Part shown: positions 52,556 to 63,400 of the stretch, in pieces
How the letters are laid out: each line of letters starts with the position of its first letter
How positions within the stretch are numbered: position 1 is the stretch's first letter
DNA from: Phytophthora sp. 'mugwort'
Taxonomy: Eukaryota > Oomycota > Peronosporomycetes > Peronosporales > Peronosporaceae
Assembly: GCA_033558025.1 (NCBI GenBank)
Contig: JAUCEF010000007.1
Span: 7,068,001-7,132,000 of the forward strand
Reading direction: 5' to 3'
DNA: 64,000 bases
Program-made: the position numbers and the translations under genes
The notes under the pieces: generated by a model
Database searches by the model: none
What the model was told of the DNA's origin: nothing
Seen by the model: only the letters and a program-made list of their open reading frames with translations

Positions 52556-55437
52556 ATGCTCTCGATATCACCACCGGAAAAGATGGAGCAGCTCATGTAA
52601 GGCGGGTACTGTTCAGTAATTTGTTGTGCTTACTACTTGCAAAAAGGCTTACGTGTTTAAACAAACAGAGCTGTCTCTTCTCAACGACTCCAGCCTTTAG
52701 CGCTTCAACGGTTGAGTGTGGCAGGTAAGGCATCAAGAATCTGCGAGCTTTTTCTTTGGTTTCGTCTAGCTGAACTGACTGTATCCCAACTTGTTTTGTC
52801 ACGTTAGAAATCCTCCAAGATGCGTCTGCGTTGGCGATCATGCAAGGAGAACTGCCGGTCGTGAGCAACTTTCGTGTCAGGAAGCAGCAGAAAATATGTT
52901 TCGGACGGATGCTGAAATTTCTTCATCTACACGAACCTACTGGCTACGAGAAGGACGAGGAACACAAGCGTTCTGCGGTGCTTTATCTGTCACTACGAAT
53001 AATGCTTCAGCAGTGTAGCGACATCAAGGTGTGTCCCGGTATTCTCTGCGCAATAACGACAAAACGCCTTGTGTGAATTCTAAACCCGTGAGTGTTTTTA
53101 GATTGCCACTATCCAGGAAACCTGCATCGACATGATGCTTCGTTGGTTCGAAGAAACTGAGGCAATCGTACGTTCTAAGTCAATCCCTGAAGTTGACTGG
53201 AGCTGCACAACTCAATATGTTACGTTTGAGCGTATATATTTAAGGTCTCGGCGACATCATCGATACCAATTCTGCCACCACGGATGGTACGATGAATACA
53301 ATTTTTTGCCGATTGACTGCCCGAGTTGGCATACTAACGTTAGGTGCATTCAGTCCCCCAAAAAGCTTTGGTTCCCACCAGCTCCAGCACTAGACAAATG
53401 TTCAAGTGAAACGAGTTTTCTTCCCGCGACAATAACTGTCTCAAGCGACACCATAGCTGCCAAGCTCGAGGTACATTAGACTGCTCTTACCTGTGCAAAA
53501 TCTAAAACCAATCTAACTGAATACCACAGAAATACAAAATGCCCGACTTGCGAGCCTCACACATCCGCCGAATAGCCGAACTACGATCGCGGGGAGCAGA
53601 CATTTCCGAAAGGGTAGGCGGATTGGAGCGTTCGTTGAAGGAGTTCTTCACTAAACGTGTACGATTCTTTTCCAGAATTTCCCGGCTGAGGAGGACAACA
53701 ATCACCTTGATTGCAACCGACAAGGATTCGACGACATGCAGAAGAAAGAAGAGGAAACACGCATGATCGACGCCACGTTCAAGCTGTATCGTCCCGAAAC
53801 CGAAGCCGAGGTACAGCGGCTCGAGATGCATTTCTTCTACTAACTTTGACGTGGATACACTAAATCGTGCTTTGACCTGTGCAGCGAGAGCTGAATTTGT
53901 TGTGGATCAGGCGGCGCCAAGACGAAGAGCTCCAGCGCAAGAAGGACGGGGAAGTCCAACAACGAGTGCAAAAGTGGGCGATGGATCGCAGTCGCGACGA
54001 ATCGGAAAATCTAAGAAAGCGGGAGTCGACGAAGTTAGTTGCGGGACTTGGTCGGCTCTTACAGGAAGGTGTTGACCAGACGAAGCCCTTCGTGTGGCAG
54101 AGCTCAACAGCCCTGCACCCTGACTTAGCTGGATTAGCGGCACAGTCAAACCATTCTTATGGTGTAACTCCAACAAAACCGGGAGAAACTGTGACAAAGA
54201 ATGCGAAGGAAACACCACCGCAAAATGATATTACCACTCGTACTAGAAAGCCTGTGCAAACTCCAACAGGGGACAAGCAATCAACCCAAATCGTGATCAA
54301 GAGCAAGAAGCCATCGACGTCTTCAGGTGGTGGTGGCATGCATTTTCGAAATCAATTACCGCCAAACTACGTACCTCCTGGTTTACTCGCAGCGTCGTCC
54401 GTACCAAAAGTTAAGCACGAGATGTCATCCACCACGCTGAACACGAGACCCTTAAGCAACAAGGAGTCGTCTGGGTCACTGGAAAGACGAGTTTCTATGG
54501 ATTCTGATGCTCTGTCGAGCGCGAGCGAAGAGGAAGACGAAGACCCAGAGACGGATGACAGTGTCAAAAGAAAGAGAAGGAGTCTCAGCCACCAGATGAA
54601 ACTTCAGAGCTATCACATGCCGTACTACTACACCGACAGGAAAGATGACAAGGCTGTAGCAAAGGCATCAGCTTCACAGCAGGTAAATCTTCCGAGTGAT
54701 GCTTTTTATCATGAGGCTTGGTACTGAGCTTGGAACGTTGACAGTCGCACCCTCGAGGTACAATTCCAGTTCAACCTTTGCCAATAGACCCAGAACTCCG
54801 ATGTCTTCAAGAAGCATGTACGATGCGCCAAGTCTTCGCAATTCCATCTGAAAAGGTATATCCACGATTCGATCTAATGCTGTTAGTACATAGGCTGCTT
54901 TTTAACTACATACCGTTACTATCTCATATGCAGAAGGCCAACACTTCGAGTACAATCGTTCCGCTTGCATGGCTTCGTGATACAGAGCGCAAGGTTTCGT
55001 CATCACGGAGATCGACTCGCTCAGACGCTAGCAAGCCCCGACGTCGATCAAAATCTGCTAAAGGCAAACGAACCCCCAAGAGCAGTCGCAGCGGTGTGAG
55101 TCTCCCGCGAACAGCGCCGCGTTACACGCCATCTGAGCCTCAATTCACCGCGTCGACAAGTGACCTCCGTCACTCACAGATGGAGGAGCTGGAGAAAATC
55201 CGTCGCTTGTTCGAAGAGAAGAGCTTGAGTTTCTCCTCTGACGTCCTAGAGCGCGGACTGCTTGTACCCGAAGACCGTCCGCTGCTCGAGAGCATCAACA
55301 ACCTTCCCTTCCCAGGTTCGCGTCTTCTTCGCAATCCGCTCACCCGCCGATCCAAAGCCACCAAAGCCAAGAAGAAACTCGGCAGCTCCAAGAAGAAGAA
55401 GACCACAAAAGGCAAGAAATCACGTCGAGCGAAATGA
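52556..55437 (+). CDS. 772-residue charged protein of unknown function, nine exons
   Basis: Exons: 52556-52596, 52669-52724, 52808-53028, 53102-53470, 53530-53613, 53676-53810, 53885-54682, 54745-54855, 54934-55437; every junction is GT-AG and phases close. The N-terminal third is helical (ILQDASALAIMQGELPVVSN, YLSLRIMLQQCSDIKIATIQ). A Cys/Trp-rich patch (SRRHHRYQFCHHGWYDEY) follows in exon 4. Exons 5-7 form a long charged helix (MQKKEEETRMIDATFKLYRP, LLWIRRRQDEELQRKKDGEV). The rest is low complexity, Ser/Lys rich, with an acidic SASEEEDEDPETDD run and a strongly basic tail (KKLGSSKKKKTTKGKKSRRA) that looks like a nuclear signal. I recognise no family. It follows the WW-IQ gene on the same strand by 133 bp. 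Confidence 0.75.
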
Positions 55438-55588
55438 ACAACCTCACAAAAACACAATATAATGTAGCCATACTGACGCCTGATCCCCGTCCCATACTTT
55501 AATCAAGTCATTTCTCCTCCGACGACCAGCGAAACCTCTGAGAATGGATTAAAAGTCGATCAAAAACGATCTTTCCCCCACGAGAATA

Positions 55589-57053
55589 ATGGAGCTCGAA
55601 GCTGAGAATACGAGGCTGAAGGACGCGCTTCAAGCGTTACAGGAGCGCTATGATCGCCTGGACGTGGCCACGACTAAGCAGATCCAGGACCTGACCGATG
55701 AGAACGAGCTGCTAGCCGAGGCTAACCGCCTACTGCTCGAGAAGCAGGCGCAAGGCCCCCAAGACTCCTCGGATGACGCTCTAAACCTTCTCCAGGTACC
55801 GGACGATCTGCTGCTGCCCGGTCCAGAGCTAGAAATTCACCAGCTGGTGGCACTAGATGACGTGCACTCGTTCGGAAACTTGTTGGGTGTCAGTGCGCAC
55901 GCTACGAGGCCCGAGATCGTCATCACGGGAGGGGCGGACAAATGCGTCTGCGTACACGACTGGAAGACGGGCAGGAAGCTCTGTAGTACGATGACTAGTG
56001 CTCCTGTGCTGGCCGTGGCTTTTAACCCCAAAAGGGAATTCGCAGACTACTTTCTAGCGGCAGGGATGGACGCGAAACATGCACTCTACCGACTTGTACA
56101 GCAAGGGACGGAGTGGAGTGTACAGACGGTGTGCGAGTTCCATGACCATAACCGACATGGCGCGTTCAAGATCGCGTGGAGTGCAGAAGGACTGCTGTTT
56201 GCTACAGGGGCCAGTGACAAGTCGCTGAATATTTACCAGTGCTCACAGTTGGTTGGAACACAGGGAGAAGGAGGAAGCGAACAGGTAGAAAAGATCAAGT
56301 CGTTCTATTTTAATGGAACGGTAGAGGCCATGGCGTTCGCACCTCCGTCAGTATCGGAGGACGGAGATGCGAACAGTCACGAGCTACTGGTGATTGCGGT
56401 GAGAGACGACTGCTACGTGCATTATGTGGATTGCTCCACATTCGAGAAGGAAAGGTGAGATTGCGACGAGGTTTTGCAAAATGAATGCTTGTACTGAAGT
56501 GTTGACTTGATCGCTTTATATTTTGTGGCAGAGTGAACATGAATCCGGACGATATCGAGCATGTTTCGTACACAATCATGGACTTAAGTCTGTCTCCAAG
56601 TGGCAAGTACCTGCTTGCGGCCACGGACTCGAACCGCCACTTTATCTTCTCTGTGAGTCGTGCATGTTTATATATTAATACCGATCAGTTTTTTCTTAAC
56701 GGTAAGCTTACGTTATGTCGTGACCGTTTTGAGTGCAGATCAAACGGAACGTGGTGCTGAGAAGTTTCTATGGACACAAGGCTGGCCCGTACAGTCAGCC
56801 ACGTGCTGTATGGCATCCATCCGAAAAGTACGTCATCTCCAACAACGAAGAGAACGGAGCCATCCTCGTCTGGTCCATCGCTTCGGAACGTGTTGTAGAG
56901 ACGTTTGACGCCCACGACGCGCTAGTGCGAGACCTCGTGTGCCCGCCCACAGTATCTTCCTCGGGCTCTTCGATGCTGATAACGGTTTCTTACGACAAGC
57001 GGATGAAGGTCTGGGAATCGCCTCTCACGAAGGCAAGTGGCGAGGTTATGTGA
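55589..57053 (+). CDS. WD40 repeat protein with N-terminal coiled coil, three exons
   Basis: Exons 55589-56454, 56532-56652, 56739-57053; 433 residues. Residues 1-55 are a leucine-rich coiled coil (LEAENTRLKDALQALQERYD). From residue 90 on, beta-propeller blades follow: EIVITGGADKCVCVHDWKTG, PVLAVAFNP, IAWSAEGLLFATGASDKSLN, VSYTIMDLSLSPSGKYLLAA, RAVWHPSEKYVISNNEENGA and LITVSYDKRMKVWE. Six to seven blades can be counted. The propeller is a protein-interaction platform; similar coiled-coil/WD40 proteins occur in cilia and in ubiquitin or transport complexes. The specific role is not known. Its stop lies 41 bp from the convergent C2HC gene. Confidence 0.85.
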
Positions 57054-57094
57054 AAAGCCAACAGCACGTTAGAAAAATGGCGCTTGTTTGTTTG

Positions 57095-58107
57095 TTATGA
57101 GGCGTTAAGCTGAGCGAAGACGTCTTTAAGATCTCGGATTTGCTGCAACGTGGCGACTGTCGCGGCCTCCCAGCGATCTAACTTTGCTTGAATAATGCTG
57201 ACCATGCTTTCTTTTCCTTGCAGTTCTTGCTTCAGAGACTCGGTGTCCACGCTCTGGTCCAAAGGAGACTGGATCCGCGGTCGGGATGATGCTGTTTCCT
57301 GTTTGGGAGTTTTCTTTCGATTACTGGCTAGACTACCCGATAATGCACGTCCACCTCCATCTCCTCCAGAAGTTGTGGGCCTTAGAGGACCCGAATTGCT
57401 AGCTGAATCTGCTCCACTACCGTTGACATCACTCTGGTGAATTGACTGTGAAGACGGGCTGTCAAGACGTGGCCTTGCACGCCCGTAGTCCACCTCAAGT
57501 TCTGCCTCGGAAGGTAGCGGTAAGTACGGCAAGTTAAAGCCAAGATCAAGTGGTTGACTACTCACCTTTCTTGTTGCGTGGAGCTGCTCCGTCCACCACT
57601 TTTTTTGAAACACTCTCTGCGCGACAACTCTTGTTGTGGATCACGAGTCGACCTTCGGCAAACGTTCGTCCACAAAACTCGCATTGCTCCATGCCATGAA
57701 CGTTGTACACGTCTTGTGCGGCTTGGTTAAGCGCCTCAAGGTCTTGTCGGGTCATGCCTTTACTGCTGTTGACACCACCAGTTTCACCGATTCCAGGAGG
57801 AGTTTTCGGGATCGGGCGACGCTCATTCTTGGGCTTGAGCTCTTCCTGACGAAAACACACACACGAGCAGCAGGATGAACCAACGAACCCGCTCTAACTC
57901 ATTCTTGGTCTGGCTGATCCTACCTGCTGGACCCAAAGCTTCTTGCACTGCTTCACATGGATCTCAAAGGACGACAAACCATACTGACGACCGCAGACAT
58001 GACACAAACGCGTGATAGGTCCAGCTTTCAAACCTGTACAAAACATTTGGTCAAATGTCTTCACTTAGCGTTGAAACACTAAAGCTCAGCATTTAACCTG
58101 TAGCCAT
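57095..58107 (-). CDS. C2HC zinc finger protein (ZC2HC1/FAM164-like), four exons
   Basis: Exons 58107-58098, 58033-57924, 57845-57566, 57501-57095; 268 residues. The first exon has only ten coding bases (M-A-T and one base of Gly). Two C2HC fingers of the ZC2HC1 type are present: CHVCGRQYGLSSFEIHVKQC (residues about 14-33) and CEFCGRTFAEGRLVIHNKSC (about 87-106). Between them are the Pro-rich PIPKTPP and an acidic/helical spacer. The C-terminal part is Ser/Gly-rich, then a coiled coil (LKQELQGKESMVSIIQAKLD) to the end. Proteins of this group occur in ciliated eukaryotes; a cilium-related role is an inference only, supported weakly by zoospores being flagellated in oomycetes. Confidence 0.82.
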
Positions 58108-58224
58108 TATGGGAAGCAGATGGAAAGAGAAAGAAAACGTAGTGAAGCACGAGTGCCAACGCGCCGTGGGCGTCCGTTAGCAGTCGTTTTTTTTCGTTAG
58201 TTATTGTTTCTTACTATCGACTGT

Positions 58225-60255
58225 TTAACACAGTGGATAATCCCAAATATCTTCGTCTTCCTCGAAATTGGTGATTTTCTTGTTGTTTGACCGTTCGACA
58301 AGATCCTTTTGTCGACTTCCGGCTTCAAAACACCACAGCATTCGCTTTAGTGGGGCGAACTGCTCCAGCGCAGCGTAGTGACGCAGTGTTGAAAGCCCGG
58401 CTGCCTCTTTTTCGTCGGAAAACTTGGCTGCATTTTCCACGATCCGCTCTTCGTGGACTTGTCGAAGCTCATTTTCACTAAATCGTGCCAGTTTGGTGAT
58501 AAAGTTCGTCCGTTGCGTCTCGGTAAGCGCCGGGAAACCCGTAAAACATTTTGGATTCTGGGAATACATTTGTTCAGAACTCAATCAGATAGAGGACTCG
58601 TGGATCGGGGGTACTACTCACCGTTTGCACCCCGTCAAGTAGCACGTTAACAGCGAGATATTCTTGGGACTTGCCGACATATTTCTCGTATCTTGGTCCA
58701 GGATTCATCAGAACTTCGGTGATTTTGTGGTTCATGGATACACACTTCACGAGGCTTCGGTAGCCCTGCGACCGCACGTCTGGATTATCCGTGACGCTGG
58801 AACAGAAATGAGATCCACTGTTAATTTTCAAGTTCCGTCATCAGCTGATAGAGATAGAGATTGCCCCTTACTTGATTGTTCTAAGTGTGTTGTTAAACTT
58901 TCGTAGTATTGTCGCGATTTCATTCAAACCCTCGCAGCTGATCTGACAGTCCGAAAGGCTGTAGAAACAACAGAAAACAAACACAGATCAGTTCCTCACC
59001 ACTCAAAGCGTTAGCGGTAGACCTTGCAAACTCACTTGAGCGATAATAGCGTGGCATTTTTCTTGAGCGCAGTCGAAATGTCAGCAACACCAGCATCTCC
59101 CAGGGGATTCTGCGCAAGAGCGAGCGACACGATGGTGAAGTTCATTTTCAGCATTTCAGCAATGTAAACGGAGCTCTGATAGTCCAAATAGTTGCCAACC
59201 AAACTAACGAGAAATTCACATCAAGAATATCATTTGTTTTAGAATTCTGCAGACAGGAGCCAATATTTTATGCTTATTACCTGATTTCACGAAGTGTTTT
59301 GACTCGCCACAACGCGTTGCACAAGGATTCGAGTCCGGATAGACGCTTTTCGTTCGTGCTGTTGTGTACCAGTCTATTCCGACTGAGATCGAGTTTCTCC
59401 AGGACAGGAAAGTCTTGAATGGCATTCGCGACGGCCACCAACCCGTCCGACCTCAAGTTTGCGCCCTCCAGACTACACATTTGAGTGGATAAGCGCAGTA
59501 TGACAGCCACTATACAGGAATAATAAAACGTACTTGAGTTCCTGAAGCTGTCGACACTTTTTAAGGCTCTCAAAGATGGTTGTGATCCCGTGGAAAACGT
59601 TCGCCTTTGGACCGGTCAGTGAATTGCCAGCCAAATCAAGTTTCTTCAACTGTTTACGCTCGCGTTCTACGAAGACGCCGATCGCTGCGGCGTCCAAGTG
59701 ATTAAAGTTTTGTCCGGAGAGAACGACGTGGCCATTTTCCAGAGCTTGAGATCTGATTTTCTCGACAGGAAGCGGGCGATGCGAAAACTGAAGCGTCTGC
59801 AAGACGTTATTCGTTGCCTGTGCGATGCTGCTCGCTGCTTGCACTCCAAGCGACGTACCGGAAAGGTTCAAAGCTACCAGTTTGCACGTCTTGGAGCGCA
59901 AATACGGCACCAAAAGGTCCACAAACTCGTCGAAAAGGAGCAACCCAGAGAGATCAAGCGCCGTCTTACCACCGCTGGCAAGATCCCGTACGCGTTGTAC
60001 GATCACTTCTCCCTCCGAGCTCTTGAAGTTCCCTTTCCGATGCAACACCTTCACCTCAAAGAGGAGACGCTGATACGCGTCCGTAATTGAGCGTCGCGTC
60101 TCGTCTTCAAGCAGTGCTTCCATCACGTCTGGAGACACGTCCACCGGTTTCCCTCGTCGACGTCCTTCAGCTGCACGGGGGTCCACTGACTCGACATTCC
60201 GCAGCAATTCACAGCCAGCGATGGCTCGGATTTTTACTTTCGATCGAGCTTCCAT
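58225..60255 (-). CDS. Leucine-rich repeat (RNI-like) protein, six exons
   Basis: Exons 60255-59534, 59472-59281, 59203-59036, 58958-58872, 58796-58622, 58557-58225; 558 residues, all GT-AG and phases closing. After a charged N-terminal 95 residues come ribonuclease-inhibitor-like repeats: LDLSGLLLFDEFVDLLVPYL, LVALNLSGTSLGVQAASSIA, LKKLDLAGNSLTGPKANVF, ANLRSDGLVAVANAIQDFPV, LEKLDLSRNRL, GNYLDYQSSVYIAEMLKMN, DCQISCEGLNEIATILRKF. Four introns split the repeat at the same place and phase (see findings). The C-terminal exon is helical and acidic, ending EEDEDIWDYPLC. RNI-like LRR proteins act as binding scaffolds, many of them in flagella or signalling. A specific role is unknown. Confidence 0.85.
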
Positions 60256-60466
60256 CGCCCACGTGAACGAAGAAATATATAAAAGTATACACATCAACGT
60301 TAGATATACTGCTATTTTGGGGGGTTATTTGTTCACTTCAATGTGGTACATGTACTTTACGCGCAAACCGTAAACTATTTCTGCATTAATCTGGTATTTT
60401 ACGTTCTAACACCGTAATCTATCCGATTACAACGATACTATTGGATCCTTTTGGACGAAGCGACAC
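60256..60466. promoter_or_regulatory. Divergent promoter LRR gene / Ig-like surface protein gene
   Basis: 211 bp, AT rich. TTCACTTCAATGTGG at 60332-60346 on the plus strand is initiator-like, about 120 nt before the plus-strand ATG. Confidence 0.4.
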
Positions 60467-63400
60467 ATGACGTCCCTACTGTCTCTAGCGCTCTATCTTG
60501 TGTCATTCGTCCTATATTTCGCATCAACGATTGCCATCGAGCCCGTCCCCCAAGCTGCCGATGCCGACGCCGTGGTGAACGCCGACACATTCAAGGAGAT
60601 CCGACTGGACGCCAACTTGCTCATCCCGGACGGCGGAGAGCTGCTGCTCCACATCCAAGTGCCTCATGAACCGATTCAGATCCGTCCCAAGGGTCCCGCG
60701 AAGGTCGTGCGCGTGTTTTCCGACCACGAGGACGGAAAATTTGGCGTAGGAGAAGTTATCAACATTTTCGTCCAATTTACAAGTTCCGTGAAACTTTCGG
60801 GAACGGGGGCCCCTTATTTAATACTCAAGACGGGATGTCATGCTGCTTGGTGCCACATCAAAGAAATCCAGCGACTAAGATGTATGGCTACAAAAGGAAA
60901 ATTCACAATAGGGTTTGGCTCCCAAAAAGTAGGCAATATTCCCTGGGACGCCTCGGCCAAAGTCTTCGCTGCGTACTTGAGGAGAATGAACCGCATCGAC
61001 AAAGTGAGCGTCATGTACAGCATGGACGAGGACCGGGCGTGTACATTTTTCGGGAATAATATCACAGTTACGTTTGATTCCATGAATATTGTCGGAGTGG
61101 ACGGAGATTTGGTGGAAATGACGGGCGATGCCACAAATGCAGGTGGAGATCGAGTCGGATTGGAGCATATCATGTACACGCCCTGGGTCACGGCGACAGC
61201 GTGGGAGATCCAGAAAGGGGTGCTCGTACCTGACCGGAAAGCCAATTTTGTGGCACAGACGGCGCCCGACACGCTGCAATTTCAGTATACGGTGCAGACG
61301 GGGGATACAACAACAAAACTAGAGTATACGAACAGTGATTCGCTGTCACTGTCGCTTCGAGCGGCTGGTGGCGTGAGAATTATCAATGATGAAAGCACTA
61401 AGACACTGGTTCATGCGATATTACCTCCTCCAGACTTCGCGGGCGATTGGGAACGAGGATTTGGGACGAGTTTGTCGAGAAATAACGCGCTGGAGATCGA
61501 CGTGACGCCTCCATATGTTAAAACAGTGACTTCTCCTCATCAAGACGGGACATTTGGCATAGGACAAGAGATTCTAGTACACGTACATTTCTCCGACCCG
61601 ATCGTCGTGTCTGGATTACCTACTGTTGTATTGGAAACTGGTGCAGTTGATCGCATTATTCCATTTAATCAAGTGGTAGCTGACAAAATTGCCGAGTTCA
61701 AGTACATTGTGCAATCCATGGACACGTCGCCCGATCTTTCGTATTCTGGCACGACGCCATTGCAGCTGAATGGCGGCTCGATCAAACGAAAGTCTAGTAC
61801 GCCCACTACCAACGCTTTGCTTAAACTCCCGGTCAATGGCGAAACTGGAAGTCTTTCTGTCAACAAGAATCTTGTTATTGATACATCGACGCCAAAGGTT
61901 TTAAGTGTGACGACAAGCACAAAAGACGGCACGTACACGGCAGGAGACGAGATTTCGGTGACTGTCACGTTCGATAAGCCTGTGATGGTGACTGGCACGC
62001 CGCAATTATTGCTGAGCACAGGCTCCGTGGATTTATTCCCAGGTCAGTTCGTTCTCGAGGCTCCTACACTTCGTTCTAGCAAGACAATCGTCTTTCCGTC
62101 GTACGATTTAGACCTCTCGACCCAGCTGAGCAAAGGGTTACAGTTTAAAATTGACGGCCAGCTTCTGACGGTCGACTCAGTGCTAGGAGATGAAGTGACC
62201 ATGATGGAAACGTATACAGCTACCAAAGTCGACCCTGCAGCTCTGACAAATAGAGCGAATCTTCCAATCTACACTCCAGGTTATCGACCAGCTAAATATA
62301 TAAGTGGTAGTGGCACAAAAGTCCTCACTTTTGTGTACACAGTTCAACTGGGAGATGTCTCGAGTCGTCTAGCATACATTTCCACGTCAGCATTGCAGGT
62401 CGGTTCGGGTTCAATCAAACGACTGTCCACAAACCCGTTTACGGACGCTGATCTCACTCTGGCGATACCCGGAGCCACTGGAAGTCTCAGTGCTGCTGCA
62501 GCTCTGGTCATTAACACGGACGCTCCTCGTGTTACCCAAGTGAAGCCGCTTACACGCGATGGAGTATACAAAGCTGGCGATGTCATGTATTTTGAAGTGA
62601 GCTTTAGTTTCCCCGTCGTCGTTTTCTCGACAGCTTCCTTGTTGACAAATATCGTCACTGCAGGGGTCGAACGACTCGCAGTTTACTCGGATGGGAGTGG
62701 TTCCACGTCGCTACAATTTCGGTTTGACTGTCTGGAAGATGACCATGCGACAGTGGTGGATTATAAAGACGTATACTCGTTACGAGCGTCGTATGGGTCG
62801 GTTTTAGGGTGGATTCGAAGACAATCGAGGACTCCCATGCTATCTGCAGTACTGGATTTACCTATAACAGGGCTCTCGTCCAAGGGGATTTCAATCAACC
62901 AAGACTGTGAGGTAGTGACGGATGTGTCTACGTCTCATGAAGAAGGAACGTACGGAGTTGGAGAGTCCATTGACCTTTTAGTGACGTACTCAGCCAATGT
63001 GAACGTTGATGTCACAGCAGGCATCCCAACGCTGGTTACTACCACTGGGAACCACGCCGTGTATCAATCGGGCACAGGAACCAACACACTTATCTTTAAT
63101 TATGTTGTCCAGCAATCAGATCTCTCGGGCCAAGTGGGATATCCTAGACGAGAGTCATTTGAAACCAACGGTGCTGTTATCGAAGGTGTCGCGAGTGCTG
63201 CACTCTCGTCCACACTCTTACCCCTCCCAGCGCTGAGTCAACTCGAGAGTAAAGACGCTCTCTATGTCCACACGTCGCCTCCTGTCGTTGTGGACGTATC
63301 GACTCGAATCCATGACCAAGTGATTACTGTAGGAGATAGGATGGTTGTGTCTGTGACCTTTAATTCGCCGATCGCCGTCCCCGCGCTGTCAGCTGGAGCT

